DNA of 41,215 nucleotides from Pseudoxanthomonas suwonensis (GCF_010093235.1 NZ_PDWP01000029.1:1-41215); one strand, 5' to 3'. Positions 8,738-20,997 are shown, counted from the stretch's first letter. The notes: a model not told the origin generated them from the letters alone. Numbers and translations: made by a program.

Positions 8738-9261
8738 AGGCCACCGGTAATTTCGAGAACGCGCGCAACGTCGACCCGATGGTCGTGCTGAGCGACGCCA
8801 CCCGCGCGCACATCGACCACTGGCTGACCAAGTTCCCGCCGGACCGCAAGCGGTCGGCGGTGCTGCAGGGCCTGCACGCGGCGCAGGAACAGAACGGGGG
8901 CTGGCTGAGCGACGAGCTGATCGCCGCCGTTGCCAAGTACCTGGACATCCCGCCGGTGTGGGCCTACGAGGTCGCCACCTTCTACTCGATGTTCGAGACC
9001 CAGCCGGTGGGCCGCAACAACGTTGCGTTCTGCACCAACATCAGCTGCTGGCTCAACGGGGCCCAGGAGCTGGTCGAGCATGCCGAGAAGAAGCTGGGCT
9101 GCAAGCTGGGCGAGTCCACCGCCGACGGCCGCGTCTACCTCAAGCGCGAGGAAGAGTGCGTGGCCGCGTGCTGCGGCGCCCCGGTGGTCGTGATCAACGG
9201 CCATTACCACGAGAAGCTCACCACCGAGAAGGTGGACGAGCTGCTCGACGGACTGAAGTGA
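8734..9261 (+). CDS. nuoE: NADH-quinone oxidoreductase subunit E
   Basis: NuoE (24-kDa subunit), 175 residues, thioredoxin-like fold holding the [2Fe-2S] cluster N1a near the FMN. The ligands C100-x4-C105 (FCTNISCW) and C142-x3-C146 ([10 protein letters not shown]) are intact. The N-terminal helical region ([19 protein letters not shown]) and [12 protein letters not shown] are typical. ATGA overlap with nuoD; only 11 nt to nuoF. Confidence 0.97.
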   Translation: MKATGNFENARNVDPMVVLSDATRAHIDHWLTKFPPDRKRSAVLQGLHAAQEQNGGWLSDELIAAVAKYLDIPPVWAYEVATFYSMFETQPVGRNNVAFCTNISCWLNGAQELVEHAEKKLGCKLGESTADGRVYLKREEECVAACCGAPVVVINGHYHEKLTTEKVDELLDGLK

Positions 9262-9272
9262 GGGCGGCGCAG

Positions 9273-10639
<1,367 letters not shown>

Positions 10640-10643
<4 letters not shown>

Positions 10644-12883
10644 GTGCGCAGCCCGTGAACCCGAACCTTCCGCCGGACCACGTCACCGTCTTCATCGACG
10701 GCGTCGAACTGGCCGCGCCCAAGGGATCGATGATCATCCAGGTTGCCGACAAGGCCGGCATCCCGATCCCGCGTTTCTGCTACCACGACAAGCTGGCCAT
10801 CGCCGCGAACTGCCGCATGTGCCTGGTCGACACCGAGGTCGGCGGCCGCGCCGCGCCGAAGCCGTCGCCGGCCTGCGCCACGCCGGTGATGGACGGCATG
10901 AAGGTCTTCACCCGCAACGAGAAGGCCCTCAAGTCGCAGCGCAACGTGCTCGAGTTCCTGCTGATCAACCACCCGCTGGACTGCCCGGTCTGCGACCAGG
11001 GCGGCGAGTGCGAGCTGCAGGACCTGTCGCTGGGCTACGGCCGCTCGGTCAGCCGCTTCGTCGAGCGCAAGCGCGTGGTGCCGGACGAGGACATCGGTCC
11101 GCTGGTCGCCACCGAGATGACCCGCTGCATCCAGTGCACCCGCTGCGTGCGTTTCCCCGGCGAGATCGCCGGTACGTACGAGCTGGGCGGCATGTACCGC
11201 GGCGAGAACCTGCAGATCGGCACCTATGACGGCAAGCCACTGACCACCGAGCTGTCCGGCAACGTCATCGACGTGTGCCCGGTCGGCGCGCTGACCAACA
11301 AGGTGTTCCAGTTCCGCGCCCGTCCGTGGGAGCTGATCGCCAAGGAGTCGCTGGGCTACCACGACGCCCTGGGCTCGAACCTGTTCCTGCACAGCCGCCG
11401 CGGCGAAGTGCTGCGCGCCGTGCCGCGCGAGAACGAGCTGGTCAACGAGTGCTGGCTGTCCGACCGCGACCGCTACTCGCACCAGGGCCTGGATGCCGCC
11501 GACCGCGCCACCGTGCCGCTGGTCAAGGCGGGCGGGGAGTGGAAGGAGGCGACCTGGGCCGAGGCCCTGTCCGCCGCCGCCGCGATCCTGCGCGACAACA
11601 AGGGCGACGACCTGGGCGTGCTGGCGCACCCGGCCACCTCGAACGAGGAGGGCGGCCTGCTGGCCGCGCTGGCGGCCGCGCTGGGCACCGGCAACATCGA
11701 CCACCGCATCGCCAACCGCGACTTCTCCGACGCCGCGGTCGCCGAGCCGTTCGCGCTGCCGGTCTCCGAGATCGAGCAGGCCGACGCCATCGTCGTGGTC
11801 GGCAGCAACATCCGCCACGAGCTGCCGTTGCTGCACGCCCGCCTGCGCAAGGCGCAGACCAAGCACGGCGCGCGCATCCACGTGGTCAACCCGGTCGACT
11901 TCGACTTCACCTTCGCCGCCGCCGGCAAGCACATCGTGCCGCCGTCGGGCTTCGCCGGCGTGCTGGGCGGGGCCGAGCTGCGCGGTGCGCTGCAGGGCGC
12001 GACCCGTCCGGTGGTGATCGTCGGCGCGATTGCCGAGAACCATCCGCAGGCCGCCGCGATCCGCGCTGCCGCGCGCGACTTCGCGATCGCCACCGGCGCC
12101 TCGCTGTGCCGCATCCCGCAGGGCGCCAACGCCGTTGGCCTGGCCCGCGCCGGCGTGCTGCCGGCCGGCCGCGACGTCGCCGCCATGTTCGCCGAGCCGC
12201 GCCGCGCCTATGTGCTGTACGGCATCGAGCCGGGCCTGGACTTCGCCGACACCGCCGCCGCGCTGAAGGCGCTCAACGGCGCCAGGGTCGTGGCCTTCAG
12301 CCACTTCGCCTGCGAGTCCACCCGCGCGGTGGCCGACGTGATCCTGCCGATCGGCGCGCTGCCCGAGATCGAGGCCACGCTGACCAACCTCAACGGCATC
12401 GAGCAGTCGGCGCACGCCGCCGGCCGCCTGCCGGGCCAGGCCCGCGAGGGCTGGCGCGTGCTGCGTGCGCTGGGTGGCGAGCTGGGCCTGGCCGGCTTCG
12501 AGTTCACCGACCTGGCCGGCGCGCGCGCGATGCTGGAAGGCGGTCGCGCGGTGCAGGTCCGCGCCGGTGCCGCCGGCGCGGCGGGCGAGGGCGGCCTGGA
12601 GCTGGCCCTGGTCCCGGCGATCTACCGCACCGACGCGGTGGTCCGTCGTGCGGCCGCGCTGCAGGCGCATCCGCTCAACGTCGCCCCGCGCATCGTGCTC
12701 AATCCGGCCGACGCGGCGGGCATCGGGTCCGGCGCGGTGGTCAAGGTCAAGGGCGCGCACGGCACGGCCACCCTGCCGGTCGAGCTGGATGCGCGGGTCG
12801 CCGCCGGTGCGGCATGGATCGAAGGTGGCCACGGCGCCACCGCGCCGCTGGGCGCTGGCCGGGTCGAGGTGGTGAAGGCATGA
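10640..12883 (+). CDS. nuoG: NADH-quinone oxidoreductase subunit G
   Basis: NuoG (75-kDa subunit), 747 residues. The N-terminal ferredoxin domain binds [2Fe-2S] N1b (C47, C58, C61, C79); then the His-Cys3 cluster N5 (H111, C115, C118, C124) and the N4 cluster (C163, C166, C169, C213). The remaining 500 residues resemble molybdopterin oxidoreductases, as in all NuoG proteins, without a cofactor role. No ligands for the extra N7 cluster of E. coli NuoG were picked out, but I did not align that region. Start is GTG at 10640, supported by GGAGGTGG 5 nt upstream and a GTGA overlap with nuoF. Confidence 0.96.
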
Positions 12884-13971
12884 ACGAACTGCTGATCAAC
12901 GCGGTCGGACCGCTGCGCGAGTGGTTCTACGGCCTGGGCGAACTGGGCCCGGCGCTGTGGATCGTGCTGAAGATCCTGACCATCGCCATGCCGGTGATCA
13001 TCGCCGTGGCGTTCTACGTGGTCTGGGAGCGCAAGCTCATCGGCTGGATGCACGTGCGCCACGGGCCCATGTACGTGGGCATGGGCATCTTCCAGGCGTT
13101 CGCGGACGTCTTCAAGCTGCTGTTCAAGGAAGTCATCCAGCCGGCCAACGCGCACAAGGTCATGTACGTGCTGGCCCCGCTGATCGTGCTGGCGCCGGCG
13201 TTTGCGGCGTGGGCGGTGGTGCCGTTCGACTACCAGCTCGTGCTGTCCAACGCCAACGCCGGCCTGCTGTACCTGCTGGCGATGACCTCGCTGGGCGTGT
13301 ACGGCGTGATCATCGCCGGCTGGGCCTCCAACTCGAAGTACGCCTTCCTCGGCGCGATGCGTTCGGCCGCGCAGGTGGTCAGCTACGAGATCGCGATGGG
13401 TTTCGCGCTGGTCGGCGTGCTGATCGCCGCCGGCAGCCTGAACCTGACCGACATCGTGATGGCCCAGTCGGGCGATGCCGGCTTCTTCGAGTGGTTCTGG
13501 CTGCCGCTGCTGCCGCTGTTCATCGTGTACTGGGTGTCCGGCGTCGCCGAGACCAACCGCGCGCCGTTCGACGTGGTGGAAGGCGAGTCGGAGATCGTGG
13601 CCGGCCACATGGTCGAGTACTCGGGTTCGGCGTTCGCGCTGTTCTTCCTGGCCGAGTACGCCAACATGATCCTGGTCAGCTTCCTGATCTCGATCTTCTT
13701 CCTCGGCGGCTGGCTGAGCCCGATCCAGGGCTGGGTCACGGCGGACGTCTCGCCGTGGATCGACTGGGTCTGGAAGGGCGGCTGGCCGTGGCTGCTGGCC
13801 AAGGTGGTGTTCTTCGCCAGCGCATACATCTGGTTCCGCGCCAGCTTCCCGCGCTACCGCTACGACCAGATCATGCGTCTGGGCTGGAAGGTCTTCATCC
13901 CGCTCACGATCTTCTGGATCGCGGTGACCGCTCTGCTGGTGTTCTTTGGCGTGTTCGAGAAGGGCGCCTGA
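12880..13971 (+). CDS. nuoH: NADH-quinone oxidoreductase subunit H
   Basis: NuoH, 363 residues, membrane subunit at the base of the quinone tunnel. About eight hydrophobic helices can be drawn. Diagnostic stretches are [16 protein letters not shown] in the first cytoplasmic loop and [19 protein letters not shown] (about residues 223-241), which lines the quinone channel and carries conserved acidic residues that link to proton pumping. The ATG overlaps the nuoG stop (ATGA). The spacing to nuoI is 4 nt. Confidence 0.97.
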   Translation: MNELLINAVGPLREWFYGLGELGPALWIVLKILTIAMPVIIAVAFYVVWERKLIGWMHVRHGPMYVGMGIFQAFADVFKLLFKEVIQPANAHKVMYVLAPLIVLAPAFAAWAVVPFDYQLVLSNANAGLLYLLAMTSLGVYGVIIAGWASNSKYAFLGAMRSAAQVVSYEIAMGFALVGVLIAAGSLNLTDIVMAQSGDAGFFEWFWLPLLPLFIVYWVSGVAETNRAPFDVVEGESEIVAGHMVEYSGSAFALFFLAEYANMILVSFLISIFFLGGWLSPIQGWVTADVSPWIDWVWKGGWPWLLAKVVFFASAYIWFRASFPRYRYDQIMRLGWKVFIPLTIFWIAVTALLVFFGVFEKGA

Positions 13972-13975
13972 TCCG

Positions 13976-14464
13976 ATGAACAAAGTCGTCCACTATTTCA
14001 AGAGCCTGATGCTGCTGGAGCTGATCCAGGGGCTGGGCCTGACCCTGCGGTACCTGTTCCGTCCCAAGTACACGATGATGTACCCGATGGAGAAGTTCCC
14101 GCAGTCGCCGCGTTTCCGCGGCCTGCATGCGCTGCGCCGCTACCCGAACGGCGAGGAGCGCTGCATCGCGTGCAAGCTGTGCGAGGCGGTGTGCCCGGCG
14201 CTGGCCATCACCATCGACTCCGCGCGGCGCGAGGACGGCACCCGCCGCACCACGCGCTACGACATCGACCTGTTCAAGTGCATCTACTGCGGCTTCTGCG
14301 AGGAAAGCTGCCCGGTGGATTCGATCGTGGAGACGCACGTGATGGAGTACCACTTCGAGAAGCGCGGCGAGAACATCGTCACCAAGCCGCAGCTGCTCGC
14401 CCTCGGTGACCGCCTCGAGGCGGAAATCGCCGAGCGTCGCGCCGCCGACGCCGCCTACCGCTGA
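13976..14464 (+). CDS. nuoI: NADH-quinone oxidoreductase subunit I
   Basis: NuoI, 162 residues, ferredoxin-like subunit with two [4Fe-4S] clusters (N6a and N6b) wiring NuoG to NuoB. Both CxxCxxCxxxCP motifs are complete: C63-C66-C69-C73 ([12 protein letters not shown]) and C102-C105-C108-C112 ([12 protein letters not shown]). An amphipathic N terminus of about 30 residues docks it to the membrane arm. The ATG at 13976 gives the usual family length. Confidence 0.98.
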   Translation: MNKVVHYFKSLMLLELIQGLGLTLRYLFRPKYTMMYPMEKFPQSPRFRGLHALRRYPNGEERCIACKLCEAVCPALAITIDSARREDGTRRTTRYDIDLFKCIYCGFCEESCPVDSIVETHVMEYHFEKRGENIVTKPQLLALGDRLEAEIAERRAADAAYR

Positions 14465-14471
14465 GGCCACG

Positions 14472-15119
14472 ATGGACTGGATCAAGATCGCCTTCTATGC
14501 CTTCGCCGCCGTGGCCGTCGCCTCGGCCGGCGCCGTGATCAGCGTGCGCAACCCGGTCAACGCCGTGCTGTGCCTGATCCTCACCTTCTTCTCCGTGGCC
14601 TGCACCTGGCTGCTGGTCGGCGCCGAGTTCCTCGGCGTCGCCCTTGTCCTGGTGTACGTCGGCGCGGTGATGGTGCTGTTCCTGTTCGTGGTGATGATGC
14701 TGGACATCGACGTGGCCGCGATCCGCGAGGGCTGGGTCAGGTTCCTGCCGGTAGGCCTGGTGGTCGCGGTGGTGATGCTGGTGCAGGTGCTGACGCTGAT
14801 CGGCGTCAAGTCGCGCACGGCGACCCCGTTCCCGGCAGACAACGCCGCGGCGCTGGCGGCCGACACCTCCAACACCCGCTGGCTGGCGGAGACGCTGTTC
14901 ACGCAGTACATCCTGCCGTTCGAGTTCGCGGCGGTGATCCTGACCGTGGCGGTGATCGCGGCGGTGATGATCACCCTGCGCAAGCGCACCGGCATCAAGA
15001 CCCAGAACGCGGCAGAGCAGTCGCGGGTCAAGGCGGCCGACCGCCTGCGCATGGTTTCCATGCCGGCCGAGAAGCCCGCGCCGCTTGCACCGAAGGCCGA
15101 AGGGGAGGGCCAGGCATGA
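14472..15119 (+). CDS. nuoJ: NADH-quinone oxidoreductase subunit J
   Basis: NuoJ, 215 residues, membrane subunit with five predicted helices; the third ([25 protein letters not shown]) contains the pi-bulge region involved in coupling. The C-terminal 45 residues are a charged, Ala/Pro-rich cytoplasmic tail. Start ATG 14472 follows TGAGG. It overlaps nuoK by 4 nt. Confidence 0.96.
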   Translation: MDWIKIAFYAFAAVAVASAGAVISVRNPVNAVLCLILTFFSVACTWLLVGAEFLGVALVLVYVGAVMVLFLFVVMMLDIDVAAIREGWVRFLPVGLVVAVVMLVQVLTLIGVKSRTATPFPADNAAALAADTSNTRWLAETLFTQYILPFEFAAVILTVAVIAAVMITLRKRTGIKTQNAAEQSRVKAADRLRMVSMPAEKPAPLAPKAEGEGQA

Positions 15120-15421
15120 TCACCCTTGGACACATGCTGGCGCTGGGCGCGGTGCTGTTCTGCATCAGCCTCGCGGGCATCTTCCTCAACCGCAAGAACG
15201 TCATCGTCCTGCTGATGTCGATCGAGCTGATGCTGCTTTCGGTCAACATCAACTTCATCGCCTTCTCGCGCGAGCTGGGTGATGCGGCTGGCCAGCTGTT
15301 CGTGTTCTTCATCCTGACGGTCGCGGCCGCGGAGGCGGCGATCGGCTTGGCGATCCTGGTGGCGCTGTTCCGTACCCGCGGCACCATCAACGTCGGCGAG
15401 GTGGATTCGCTCAAGGGCTGA
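15116..15421 (+). CDS. nuoK: NADH-quinone oxidoreductase subunit K
   Basis: NuoK, 101 residues, three membrane helices, homologous to MrpC antiporter subunits. The buried glutamates used for proton translocation are in place: one in [16 protein letters not shown] (helix 2) and one in [18 protein letters not shown] (helix 3). The ATG overlaps the nuoJ stop and the length is exactly typical. The gap to nuoL (223 nt) is much larger than any other in the operon. Confidence 0.97.
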   Translation: MITLGHMLALGAVLFCISLAGIFLNRKNVIVLLMSIELMLLSVNINFIAFSRELGDAAGQLFVFFILTVAAAEAAIGLAILVALFRTRGTINVGEVDSLKG

Positions 15422-15648
15422 TGCCCGCGGGCACGTCCCGGATGCGGTCGGGCCGCGAGGCTGGCCGCTCCCGGGGCGGAGAGGGACGCCGCGTCGCGGC
15501 GGGCAACACACGCAGGGCGCCGCCGCGACGGCGCCCGACCCGGCCCCGGCCGGGCGGAATTGGAAGTGGCGGCATGCGCGGCCGGTGGTTGGATCCTCCG
15601 GCATCACGGCACGAACGGCACGTACTGGAACTTAGACGGCAACCATGA
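15421..15648 (+). other. nuoK-nuoL gap with an unassigned 75-codon frame
   Basis: The gap holds an open frame of 75 codons whose ATG overlaps the nuoK stop (TGATG) and whose TGA overlaps the nuoL ATG (ATGA). The product would be extremely Arg-, Gly- and Pro-rich (for example RRAPPRRRPTRPRPGG), with no recognisable domain. A GC hairpin (GGGCGCCG 15515-15522 with CGGCGCCC 15529-15536) lies in the middle. In DNA this GC-rich, open frames of this size are common by chance, so I do not call it a gene. The gap may be an mRNA spacer or processing region. Confidence 0.3.
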
Positions 15649-17792
15649 TCATCTCCAAAACCCACCTGCTGCTGATCGTCCTGGCCCCGTTGCTGGGCAG
15701 CATCATCGCGGGTCTGTTCGGGCGCCAGGTCGGCCGCAGGGGCGCGCAGTGGGCGACCATCCTGGGCGTGGCGGTCAGCTGTGCGCTCTCGTGCTGGGTC
15801 CTGTACCAGCTGGTCGCCGGCGGCGCCGCGCCGTTCAACGAGAACGTCTACACCTTCTTCGACGTCGGCGGGTATTCGGCCCACGTCGGCTTCATGATCG
15901 ACCGCCTGACGGCGATGATGATGGTGGTCGTCACCTTCGTGTCGCTGCTGGTCCATGTCTACACCATCGGCTACATGGCCGAGGACCCGGGCTACCAACG
16001 CTTCTTCAGCTACATCTCGCTGTTCACCTTCTCGATGCTCATGCTGGTCATGAGCAACAACTTCCTGCAGCTGTTCTTCGGCTGGGAAGCGGTGGGCCTG
16101 GTGTCGTACCTGCTGATCGGCTTCTGGTTCAAGCGCCCGAGCGCGGTGTTCGCCAACATGAAGGCGTTCATCGTCAACCGCGTCGGCGACTTCGGATTCC
16201 TGCTGGGCATCGCCGGCGTGCTGCTGTGGTTCGGCACCCTGGACTACGCCACCGTGTTCGCCAACGCGCCGTTGCTGCAGGGCGCCGAGGTGCAGATCTT
16301 CGAGGGCCACTCCTGGCAGGTCGCCACCATCATCTGCGTGTGCCTGTTCATCGGCGCCATGGGCAAGTCCGCCCAGGTCCCGCTGCACGTGTGGCTGCCC
16401 GACTCGATGGAGGGCCCGACCCCGATCTCGGCCCTGATCCACGCCGCGACCATGGTGACCGCGGGCATCTTCATGGTGGCGCGCATGTCGCCGCTGTTCG
16501 AGCTGACCCAGGCCACGCTGGACTTCGTCCTGTTCATCGGCGCCACCACCGCGTTCTTCACCGGCCTGATCGGCATCGTGCAGAATGACATCAAGCGCGT
16601 GGTGGCGTACTCGACCCTGTCCCAGCTGGGCTACATGACCGTCGCCCTGGGCGTGTCGGCCTACTCGGCGGCGGTGTTCCACCTGATGACCCACGCCTTC
16701 TTCAAGGCGCTGCTGTTCCTGGCCGCCGGCTCGGTGATCATCGGCATGCACCACGAGCAGGACATGCGCAAGATGGGCGGCCTGCGCAAGTACATGCCGA
16801 TCACCTACTGGACCAGCGTGATCGGCACCCTGGCCCTGGTCGGCACCCCGTTCTTCTCGGGTTTCTACTCGAAGGACACCATCATCGAGGCCGCGGCTCA
16901 CCACGCCCACGAGAGCAGCAGCTGGGTGGCCACCTACGGCTACTGGGCGGTGCTGGGTGGCGTGATCGTGACCAGCTTCTACAGCTTCCGCCTGCTGTTC
17001 CTGGCCTTCCACGGCGAGGAGCGCTTCCGCAACGCCGTCGCCCACCACGACGAGCATGCCCATGGCGCGGCGGCCCATACCGATGCCGAGGCCCAGGGCG
17101 GGCACGACGATGCGCACGCCGACCATGGCCACGACGACCATGGCCACCACGGCGCGCACGAGCCGCACGAGTCGCCGTGGGTGGTGACGGTGCCGCTGAT
17201 CCTGCTGGCGATCCCGTCGATCCTGATCGGCTTCTTCACCATCGGCCCGATGCTGTTCGGCACCGACTGGCGCGGCCACCACGCCGACGCCCTGGTCCCG
17301 GGGCAGGCGGTGGGCTTCTTCACCGGCGTGATCGACTTCCTGGATCCGGCGCGCGACACCGTCGCCGCGGTCGGCCGCGAGTACTGGCACGGCCCGGTGG
17401 CCTACGCGCTGCACGGCATGCTCATGCCGGCGTTCTGGCTGACCCTGGCCGGCTTCCTGCTGGCCGCCGTGCTGTACCTGTGGAAGCCGGACGTCCCGGG
17501 CCGCCTGCGCAAGTCGCTGCACCCGGTGGTCCGCGTGCTGGAGGAGAAGTACGGCTTCGACCACCTGTGGATCAAGGGCTTCGCCGGCGGCGGCCTGGTG
17601 CTTGGCCGGATCTCGCGCTGGATCGACACCAATATCGTGGACGGCGTGTTCGTCAACGGCAGCGCCCGCGTCATCGGCCTGGCCGCTGCGCTCCTGCGCC
17701 GCACCCAGTCCGGTTACCTCTACCACTATGCCTTCGCCATGATCATCGGCCTCATCGCACTGCTGGCCGTGCTCATGCGTTACTGGCAATGA
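15645..17792 (+). CDS. nuoL: NADH-quinone oxidoreductase subunit L
   Basis: NuoL, 715 residues, the distal antiporter-like subunit with about 16 membrane helices and the long lateral helix at its C terminus. Family marks: FGWEAVGLVSYLLIGFW with the TM5 glutamate, the helix-7 lysine segment MGKSAQVPLHVWLPDSMEGPTP, and HAATMVTAGIF. A loop at about residues 467-508 is very rich in histidine (14 His in 42 residues, mixed with Asp, Gly and Ala), just after the helix FYSFRLLFLAFHG. No Shine-Dalgarno is evident before the ATG at 15645, so translation may depend on coupling. Confidence 0.97.
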   Translation: MIISKTHLLLIVLAPLLGSIIAGLFGRQVGRRGAQWATILGVAVSCALSCWVLYQLVAGGAAPFNENVYTFFDVGGYSAHVGFMIDRLTAMMMVVVTFVSLLVHVYTIGYMAEDPGYQRFFSYISLFTFSMLMLVMSNNFLQLFFGWEAVGLVSYLLIGFWFKRPSAVFANMKAFIVNRVGDFGFLLGIAGVLLWFGTLDYATVFANAPLLQGAEVQIFEGHSWQVATIICVCLFIGAMGKSAQVPLHVWLPDSMEGPTPISALIHAATMVTAGIFMVARMSPLFELTQATLDFVLFIGATTAFFTGLIGIVQNDIKRVVAYSTLSQLGYMTVALGVSAYSAAVFHLMTHAFFKALLFLAAGSVIIGMHHEQDMRKMGGLRKYMPITYWTSVIGTLALVGTPFFSGFYSKDTIIEAAAHHAHESSSWVATYGYWAVLGGVIVTSFYSFRLLFLAFHGEERFRNAVAHHDEHAHGAAAHTDAEAQGGHDDAHADHGHDDHGHHGAHEPHESPWVVTVPLILLAIPSILIGFFTIGPMLFGTDWRGHHADALVPGQAVGFFTGVIDFLDPARDTVAAVGREYWHGPVAYALHGMLMPAFWLTLAGFLLAAVLYLWKPDVPGRLRKSLHPVVRVLEEKYGFDHLWIKGFAGGGLVLGRISRWIDTNIVDGVFVNGSARVIGLAAALLRRTQSGYLYHYAFAMIIGLIALLAVLMRYWQ

Positions 17793-17816
17793 ACTGACTG
17801 CACGGAAGAACACGAC

Positions 17817-19322
17817 GTGGCGAACCACCTGTTGAGTGTCCTGATCTGGCTGCCGATCATCGGTGGCGCGCTGGTGCTGGCGCTGGGCGACCGGCCCGCG
17901 GCCGCACGCTGGTCCGCGCTGGGCGTGGCCCTGCTGACCCTGGTCCTGAGCGTGGGCCTGGTGACCGGGTTCGACTATGCCGCCCCCGGGCTGCAGTTCG
18001 TCGAGACCCGCGCCTGGATCCCGGCCTACGACATCCACTACAACCTGGGAGCCGACGGCATCGCCGTCGCCCTGATCCTGCTGACGACCATCGTCACCCC
18101 GCTGGCCCTGATCGGCGCGTGGGAGTCGATCCAGAAGCGGGTCAACCAGTACGTGGCCGCGTTCCTGATCCTGGAAGGCGTGACGGTGGGCATCTTCGCC
18201 GCCACCGACGCGATCCTGTTCTACGTGTTCTTCGAGGCCATGCTGATCCCGATGTTCCTGATCATCGGCATCTGGGGCGGCCCGCGCCGCATCTACGCGG
18301 CGATGAAGTTCTTCCTGTACACCTTCCTCGGCTCGGTGCTGATGCTGGTGGCGCTGATCTACCTGTACCTGAAGGGCGGCAGCTTCCAGCTGGCCGACCT
18401 GTACGCGTTGCCGCTGAGCGCGAAGGAGCAGACCTGGATCTTCTTCGCCTTCGCCGTCGCCTTCGCGGTGAAGGTGCCGATGTTCCCGGTGCACACCTGG
18501 CTGCCGGATGCGCACGTGGAGGCGCCGACCGCCGGTTCGGTGATCCTGGCGGCGATCGCGCTGAAGATCGGTGGCTACGGCTTCCTGCGCTTCAACCTGC
18601 CGATCACCCCGGACGCCGGCCACGAGTGGGCCTGGCTGATCATCGCCCTGTCGCTGATCGCGGTGATCTACGTCGGCCTGGTCGCCCTGGTCCAGGACGA
18701 CATGAAGAAGCTGGTGGCGTACTCCTCGGTCGCGCACATGGGCTTCGTCACCCTGGGCAGCTTCATCGCCTTCACCCTGGTGCGCGACTACGGCTCGGTC
18801 GATGCCGCCCGCCTGGGCCTGCAGGGCGCGATGGTGCAGATGATCTCGCACGGCTTCGTGTCCGGCGCGATGTTCTCCTGCATCGGCGTGCTGTACGACC
18901 GCATGCACACCCGCCGCATCGCCGACTACGGCGGCGTGGCCAACGTGATGCCGTGGTTCGCCACCTTCTCGATGCTGTTCTTCATGGCCAACGCGGGCCT
19001 GCCGGGCACCAGCGGTTTCGTCGGCGAATTCATGGTCGTGCTGGCCAGCTTCCAGAAGCACCCGGTGATCGCGGTGCTGGCGGCGACCACCCTGATCACC
19101 GCCGCCGCGTACACCCTGTGGCTGTACCGCCGCGTGTTCTTCGGCGAGGTGGCCAACGCCCACGTCGCCGAACTGAAGGACATCAACGCACGCGAAGTGC
19201 TGGTGCTGGGCGTGTTCGCCGCCGGCACCCTGCTGTTCGGCCTGTGGCCCAAGCCGCTGACCGACCTGATGGAACCGTCGATCGCGCACCTGGCGAGCCA
19301 GATCGCCACCAGCAAGCTGTAA
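17817..19322 (+). CDS. nuoM: NADH-quinone oxidoreductase subunit M
   Basis: NuoM, 501 residues, antiporter-like membrane subunit with about 14 helices. The key TM5 glutamate lies in FYVFFEAMLIPMFLIIG, the TM7 lysine in AFAVKVPMFPVHTWLPDAHVEAPT, and a second lysine in MKKLVAYSSVAHMG. The start is GTG at 17817, preceded by GGAAG at about 9 nt; no better start exists close by. 24 nt after nuoL and 13 nt before nuoN. Confidence 0.97.
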   Translation: MANHLLSVLIWLPIIGGALVLALGDRPAAARWSALGVALLTLVLSVGLVTGFDYAAPGLQFVETRAWIPAYDIHYNLGADGIAVALILLTTIVTPLALIGAWESIQKRVNQYVAAFLILEGVTVGIFAATDAILFYVFFEAMLIPMFLIIGIWGGPRRIYAAMKFFLYTFLGSVLMLVALIYLYLKGGSFQLADLYALPLSAKEQTWIFFAFAVAFAVKVPMFPVHTWLPDAHVEAPTAGSVILAAIALKIGGYGFLRFNLPITPDAGHEWAWLIIALSLIAVIYVGLVALVQDDMKKLVAYSSVAHMGFVTLGSFIAFTLVRDYGSVDAARLGLQGAMVQMISHGFVSGAMFSCIGVLYDRMHTRRIADYGGVANVMPWFATFSMLFFMANAGLPGTSGFVGEFMVVLASFQKHPVIAVLAATTLITAAAYTLWLYRRVFFGEVANAHVAELKDINAREVLVLGVFAAGTLLFGLWPKPLTDLMEPSIAHLASQIATSKL

Positions 19323-19335
19323 GGATTCCCCGAAG

Positions 19336-20784
19336 ATGACCACGTCCCTCGCGATGCCGTCCGCCGCCGAGCTGGTGCCGTTGCTGCCCGAGCTGGTGCT
19401 GATTGGCGGTGCCTTCGCCCTGTTGATCGTCGACCGGTTCATCAATGCGCGCCACAAGGTGTGGACGCACTTCCTGTCGGTGCTGGTGCTGGCCGTGGTG
19501 CTGGCGATGCTGGCCACCGGCGTGGGCGGGCAGGGCGAAGTCCTGTCGGGCATGTTCGTGCGCGACACCGCCGCCGACGTCATGAAGATCGCCATCGTGC
19601 TGATGAGCGGCCTGACCCTCATCTACGGCTGGAGCTACCTGCGCGAGCGCAACCTGTACCAGGGCGAGCTGCCGGTGCTGGTGCTGTTCGCGACCGCCGG
19701 CATGATGATGCTGGTCTCGGCCGGCAGCCTGGTGATGGTGTACCTGGGCCTGGAACTGCTGGCGCTGAGCTCGTACGCGCTGGTGGCCGCCGACCGCGAC
19801 AACCCGCGCGCCACCGAGGCGGCGATGAAGTACATCGTGCTCGGCTCGCTGGCCTCGGGCCTGCTGCTGTACGGCATGTCGCTGGTCTATGGCGCCACCG
19901 GCACCCTGCAGCTGGATGCGATCCACGCCGCCATCGATGGCAGCGACGAGCGCATGCTGCTGCTGACTGGTACCGCCTTCATGGTCGCCGGCGTGGCCTT
20001 CAAGCTGGGCGCCGCCCCGTTCCACATGTGGCTGCCGGACGTGTACCAGGGCGCCACCGCCCCGGTCGCCCTGTTCATCAGCACCGCGCCCAAGCTGGCC
20101 GCCTTCGGCATGGCCTGGCGCCTGCTGGAGGGAGGCGTGGGCCCGCTGGCGGAAGAGTGGAAGTGGCTGCTGGCCGGCCTGTCCGCGGTGTCGCTGGTGA
20201 TCGGCAACCTGATGGCGCTGGCCCAGACCAACATCAAGCGCATGCTGGCGTACTCGACCGTCTCGCACATCGGCTTCCTGCTGATGGGCCTGGCCGGTGG
20301 CGATCCGTCCGGCTATGCCGCCGCGCTGTTCTATGCGATCGGCTACGCGATCATGTCCGCGGCCTCCTTCGGCGTGATCATCGCGCTGTCGCGCAATGGC
20401 TTCGAGGCCGAGAACATCGACGACTTCAAGGGCCTGTACGCCCGCAGTCCGGCGATCGCGTGGCTGATGCTGGTGGTGATGGCCTCGCTGGCCGGCGTTC
20501 CGCCGCTGCTGGGCTTCTGGGCCAAGCTCGCGGTCCTGCGCGCGGCGCTGTCCGGCGGCATGCTGTGGCTGGCGCTGCTGGGCGTGATCGCCGCGGTGGT
20601 TGGTGCGTTCTACTACCTGCGCGTGCTGAAGGTGATGTTCTTCGACGAGCCGGCCGGCGCGCCGCTGGCGCCGCACAACGACCGCGTGCTGGGCGTGGTG
20701 CTGGGCGTCAACGCCCTGGGCCTGCTGGCCCTGGGCCTGGCCTGGAACCCGATCATGGTGTGGTGCCAGCGCGCTTTCATGTAA
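19336..20784 (+). CDS. nuoN: NADH-quinone oxidoreductase subunit N
   Basis: NuoN, 482 residues, the third antiporter-like subunit, about 14 membrane helices. Recognisable are [16 protein letters not shown] (TM5 Glu), [18 protein letters not shown] (TM7 Lys), [19 protein letters not shown] and [18 protein letters not shown]. It closes the operon; a strong terminator begins 22 nt after the stop. Confidence 0.97.
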   Translation: MTTSLAMPSAAELVPLLPELVLIGGAFALLIVDRFINARHKVWTHFLSVLVLAVVLAMLATGVGGQGEVLSGMFVRDTAADVMKIAIVLMSGLTLIYGWSYLRERNLYQGELPVLVLFATAGMMMLVSAGSLVMVYLGLELLALSSYALVAADRDNPRATEAAMKYIVLGSLASGLLLYGMSLVYGATGTLQLDAIHAAIDGSDERMLLLTGTAFMVAGVAFKLGAAPFHMWLPDVYQGATAPVALFISTAPKLAAFGMAWRLLEGGVGPLAEEWKWLLAGLSAVSLVIGNLMALAQTNIKRMLAYSTVSHIGFLLMGLAGGDPSGYAAALFYAIGYAIMSAASFGVIIALSRNGFEAENIDDFKGLYARSPAIAWLMLVVMASLAGVPPLLGFWAKLAVLRAALSGGMLWLALLGVIAAVVGAFYYLRVLKVMFFDEPAGAPLAPHNDRVLGVVLGVNALGLLALGLAWNPIMVWCQRAFM

Positions 20785-20805
20785 GCGTCGCCTACCGAAG
20801 CCATC

Positions 20806-20839
20806 CGCGAAGCCCCCGCAAGCCGGGGGCTTCGCGTTT
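20806..20839 (+). terminator. Terminator of the nuo operon
   Basis: A perfect 12-bp stem, CGCGAAGCCCCC (20806-20817) and GGGGGCTTCGCG (20825-20836) with a 7-nt loop, followed by TTT. The U-run is short but the stem is very stable. Confidence 0.85.
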
Positions 20840-20997
20840 CCGGCGCGACGGTGCGATGTCGCGCGGTACGCGGTCCGGCCGGGCGTGCAGCCGACAGGTC
20901 GATTCCTGTATCATTCCCGCCGTTCCGGAGCGGCCACTGGCGGCTTCGGCGGGCAGGCCCCCGGCACGGGGCAGGCCCGGAAGGATGCCGGAGGGTC

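Noticed and set aside
15411-19622. A minus-strand open frame of about 1,400 codons across nuoL-nuoN
   Set aside because: Antisense to well-identified nuo genes; its His/Gln/Ala/Asp-rich, domain-free translation is the usual shadow of a GC-rich coding strand.
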